Assembly: GCA_012522475.1 (NCBI GenBank)
Contig: JAAYKH010000046.1
Location: 1 to 32,146, forward strand
Direction: 5' to 3'
Source of the DNA: Chloroflexota bacterium
Lineage (GTDB): Bacteria > Chloroflexota > Anaerolineae > Anaerolineales > Anaerolineaceae
DNA: 32,146 nucleotides
The translations under genes were made by a program, and so were the position numbers. The notes below the pieces were generated by a model, which saw only the letters and a program-made list of their open reading frames with translations, had not been told where the DNA came from and did not search any database. This document shows, in pieces, positions 31,969-32,146 of this stretch (its first letter is position 1; every line of letters begins with the position of its first letter).

Positions 31969-32146
31969 TGTAGTGCACCCCGTTTGTTGGACGGAAATTA
32001 GGTAAAGAAACCGGACTGAGTTCTGTAAGCCACAGGGCTCAATCCTTTTAGTTTAACCTTTATTCTATCAAGATTGTAATACTCTAAATAATCTTCCAAC
32101 TCGTGTTTGAAGGCATCAACTGAAGCAAAAGTTTTGACATGAAAAA
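31969..32146 (-). mobile_element. IS3-family (IS150-like) insertion sequence, one end only
   Basis: The terminal inverted repeat begins TGTAGTGCACCCCG and goes on TTTGTTGGACG (31969-31993), in the style of IS150-group ends. The 3' end of the transposase gene lies just inside it on the minus strand. The element runs out of the window, so its other end and target duplication are not visible. Confidence 0.85.
31998..32146 (-). CDS. IS3-family transposase OrfB, C-terminal 49 residues (partial)
   Basis: The minus-strand frame reads FHVKTFASVDAFKHELEDYL, then EYYNLDRIKVKLKGLSPVAY, then RTQSGFFT and a stop (32000-31998). The YNxxRI-KLKGLSPVxYRTQ ending is the classic C-terminus of IS150-group integrase-type (rve, DDE) transposases that cut and join the element ends. 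The DDE residues themselves lie outside the window. The stop codon is 5 nt inside the inverted repeat, the usual compact arrangement. Confidence 0.92.
   Translation of the reverse strand, partial: FHVKTFASVDAFKHELEDYLEYYNLDRIKVKLKGLSPVAYRTQSGFFT

Overview
The window looks like chromosomal DNA of a Chloroflexota bacterium, most likely of the Anaerolineae type. This is an inference from gene style, not from a marker gene. The signs are CUT1 sugar transporters whose lipoprotein binding proteins carry long Glu/Pro/Ala linkers, a DUF4332 protein, a fused NAD(P)HX repair enzyme, and scpA lying divergent to rnc-smc. Base composition is moderate, and sigma-70 type promoters and Shine-Dalgarno sites are easy to find.

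Layout. 1-560: end of an acetamidase/formamidase gene with a terminator. 838-1956: a small four-helix membrane protein and a DUF4332 protein. 2152-7466: a glucose/mannose-type ABC importer (binding protein, two permeases, no ATPase) followed by an unusual fusion of a deoxyhypusine-synthase-like domain to a GmhA-like sugar-phosphate isomerase domain. 7510-12027 (minus strand): a nucleoside hydrolase, a radical SAM protein, a sigma-70 family factor with an altered -10 recognition helix, and an AmmeMemoRadiSam-type radical SAM enzyme. 12028-12940 has no convincing gene but contains a GC-richer, structured stretch. 12941-15097 (minus): an FAD/NAD oxidoreductase and a diacylglycerol-kinase-like lipid kinase, 3 nt apart. 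15226-22252: a GH31 glycosidase divergent from an AglEFG-like alpha-glucoside importer. The importer has a consensus promoter (TTGACA-17-TATAAT) with a perfect inverted repeat at the start site. 22446-23810: an MFS transporter broken by one in-frame TGA. 23870-23946: tRNA-Asp (minus). 24041-25594: NAD(P)HX epimerase/dehydratase. 25627-27341 (minus): a YtxH protein, a two-helix membrane protein and ScpA. 27598-31929: RNase III and SMC, with smc interrupted by an in-frame TAA. 31969-32146: one end of an IS3-family (IS150-like) insertion sequence.

How the parts fit. Two sugar import systems dominate. GH31 and AglEFG probably form one alpha-glucoside uptake and hydrolysis locus under a shared repressor, while the first importer probably feeds the DHS-like/SIS fusion protein. 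Both importers lack their own ATPase and so probably share one encoded elsewhere. scpA, smc and rnc form a chromosome-maintenance and RNA-processing block.

The most striking observation concerns the IS. A 53-bp element made only of two IS150-like ends (9490-9542) sits, with an apparent AAA duplication, exactly in the loop of the rho-independent terminator of the sigma-factor gene. The full-size IS at 31969 likewise begins just after what looks like the 5' arm of the smc terminator. Together these suggest an insertion sequence that targets terminator hairpin loops. The two in-frame stops (MFS, smc) are the other points needing a check against reads.
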